Origin: CAYPKG01 sp964411275
GTDB taxonomy: Bacteria; Bacillota; Clostridia; Christensenellales; CAG-138
Direction of reading: 5' to 3'
Length of the DNA: 28,474 nucleotides
Assembly (NCBI GenBank): GCA_964411275.1
Contig: CAYPKG010000025.1
Location: forward strand, 1-28,474
The notes beneath the pieces were generated by a model. The model searched no databases. It had not been told where the DNA came from and saw nothing but the letters and a program-made list of their open reading frames with translations. Made by a program: the position numbers and the translations under genes. Position 1 is the stretch's first letter. Each line of letters begins with the position of its first letter. This document shows positions 28,441 to 28,474 of the stretch, in pieces.

Positions 28441-28474
28441 CGAACCCTGGACACCCTGATTAAGAGTCAGGTGC
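28441..28474 (-). tRNA. tRNA-Lys (anticodon CTT), partial, split by gap
   Basis: The minus strand shows an anticodon stem CCTGA/TCAGG with loop CTCTTAA, giving anticodon CTT, then the variable loop and the 5' half of the T arm (CAGGG-TTCG). The 5' end lies beyond the window. The 3' part, CCCTG with acceptor strand AGGGGGT, A and CCA, is at 28322-28340 on the other side of the N gap. Confidence 0.88.

Noticed and set aside
28085..28459. Open frame spanning the tRNA-Lys repeat unit and the N gap
   Set aside because: It contains tRNA sequence and unknown bases, has no ribosome site, and the region is structured RNA-like DNA.

Overview
This window looks like part of the chromosome of a spore-forming, GC-rich member of the Clostridia. 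The evidence is the spoIIGA-sigE pair, the rimP-nusA-ylxR-ylxQ-infB gene order, strong AGGAGG ribosome binding sites and sigma-A type promoters. No rRNA or marker gene is present that would fix the genus. Most of the window is ordinary housekeeping sequence. A more variable stretch lies at about 21.6-27.9 kb, and both ends of the window carry an unusual tRNA-linked repeat.

Layout. 1-400: tRNA-Ala(GGC) on the minus strand with its promoter, followed downstream by tandem units of 198 bp. Each unit repeats the last 20 nt of the tRNA plus its terminator around a structured core. 537-3171: a RarD-like EamA permease, then sigE and spoIIGA. 3264-5375: holA and a divergent pair of unknown Met/Gln/Pro-rich proteins. 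5425-10830: TrmL, a VanW-domain membrane protein, an iron-type alcohol dehydrogenase with a glycerophosphodiester phosphodiesterase, and a GyrI-like protein with a small coiled protein. 10851-11290: rpsO with its own promoter, leader and terminator. 11325-19968: one long minus-strand operon, rimP-nusA-ylxR-ylxQ-infB-rbfA-nrnA-truB-ribF, from a clear promoter at 19940-19968. It covers ribosome maturation, transcription-translation coupling, tRNA modification and flavin cofactor synthesis. 20094-21634: a PhoR/PhoB-like two-component system.

21671-27834 holds regulatory and membrane modules: a YczE-like membrane protein behind a leader terminator; a GntR/ABC ATPase/ABC permease operon of the YtrA type; an XRE regulator divergent from a small unknown protein; and a PadR operon (PadR, DUF1048-like membrane protein, CPBP protease with a likely frameshift, VOC protein) behind a 54-bp near-perfect palindrome.

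27835-28474 holds no convincing protein gene. It contains a row of perfect hairpins, a terminator-like structure, and a second 198-bp tRNA-linked unit. This one belongs to tRNA-Lys(CTT), which is itself broken by a 100-N assembly gap.

The strongest candidate for something undescribed is this tRNA-linked unit. At two loci about 28 kb apart, beside two different tRNAs, the same core of about 115 nt is joined at exactly the same T-loop position to a second copy of the local tRNA 3' end. On its other side it carries an arm complementary to that local tRNA 3' end. The core is shared, the arms match the local tRNA, the period is 198 bp at both loci, and one core hairpin shows a compensatory base-pair change.
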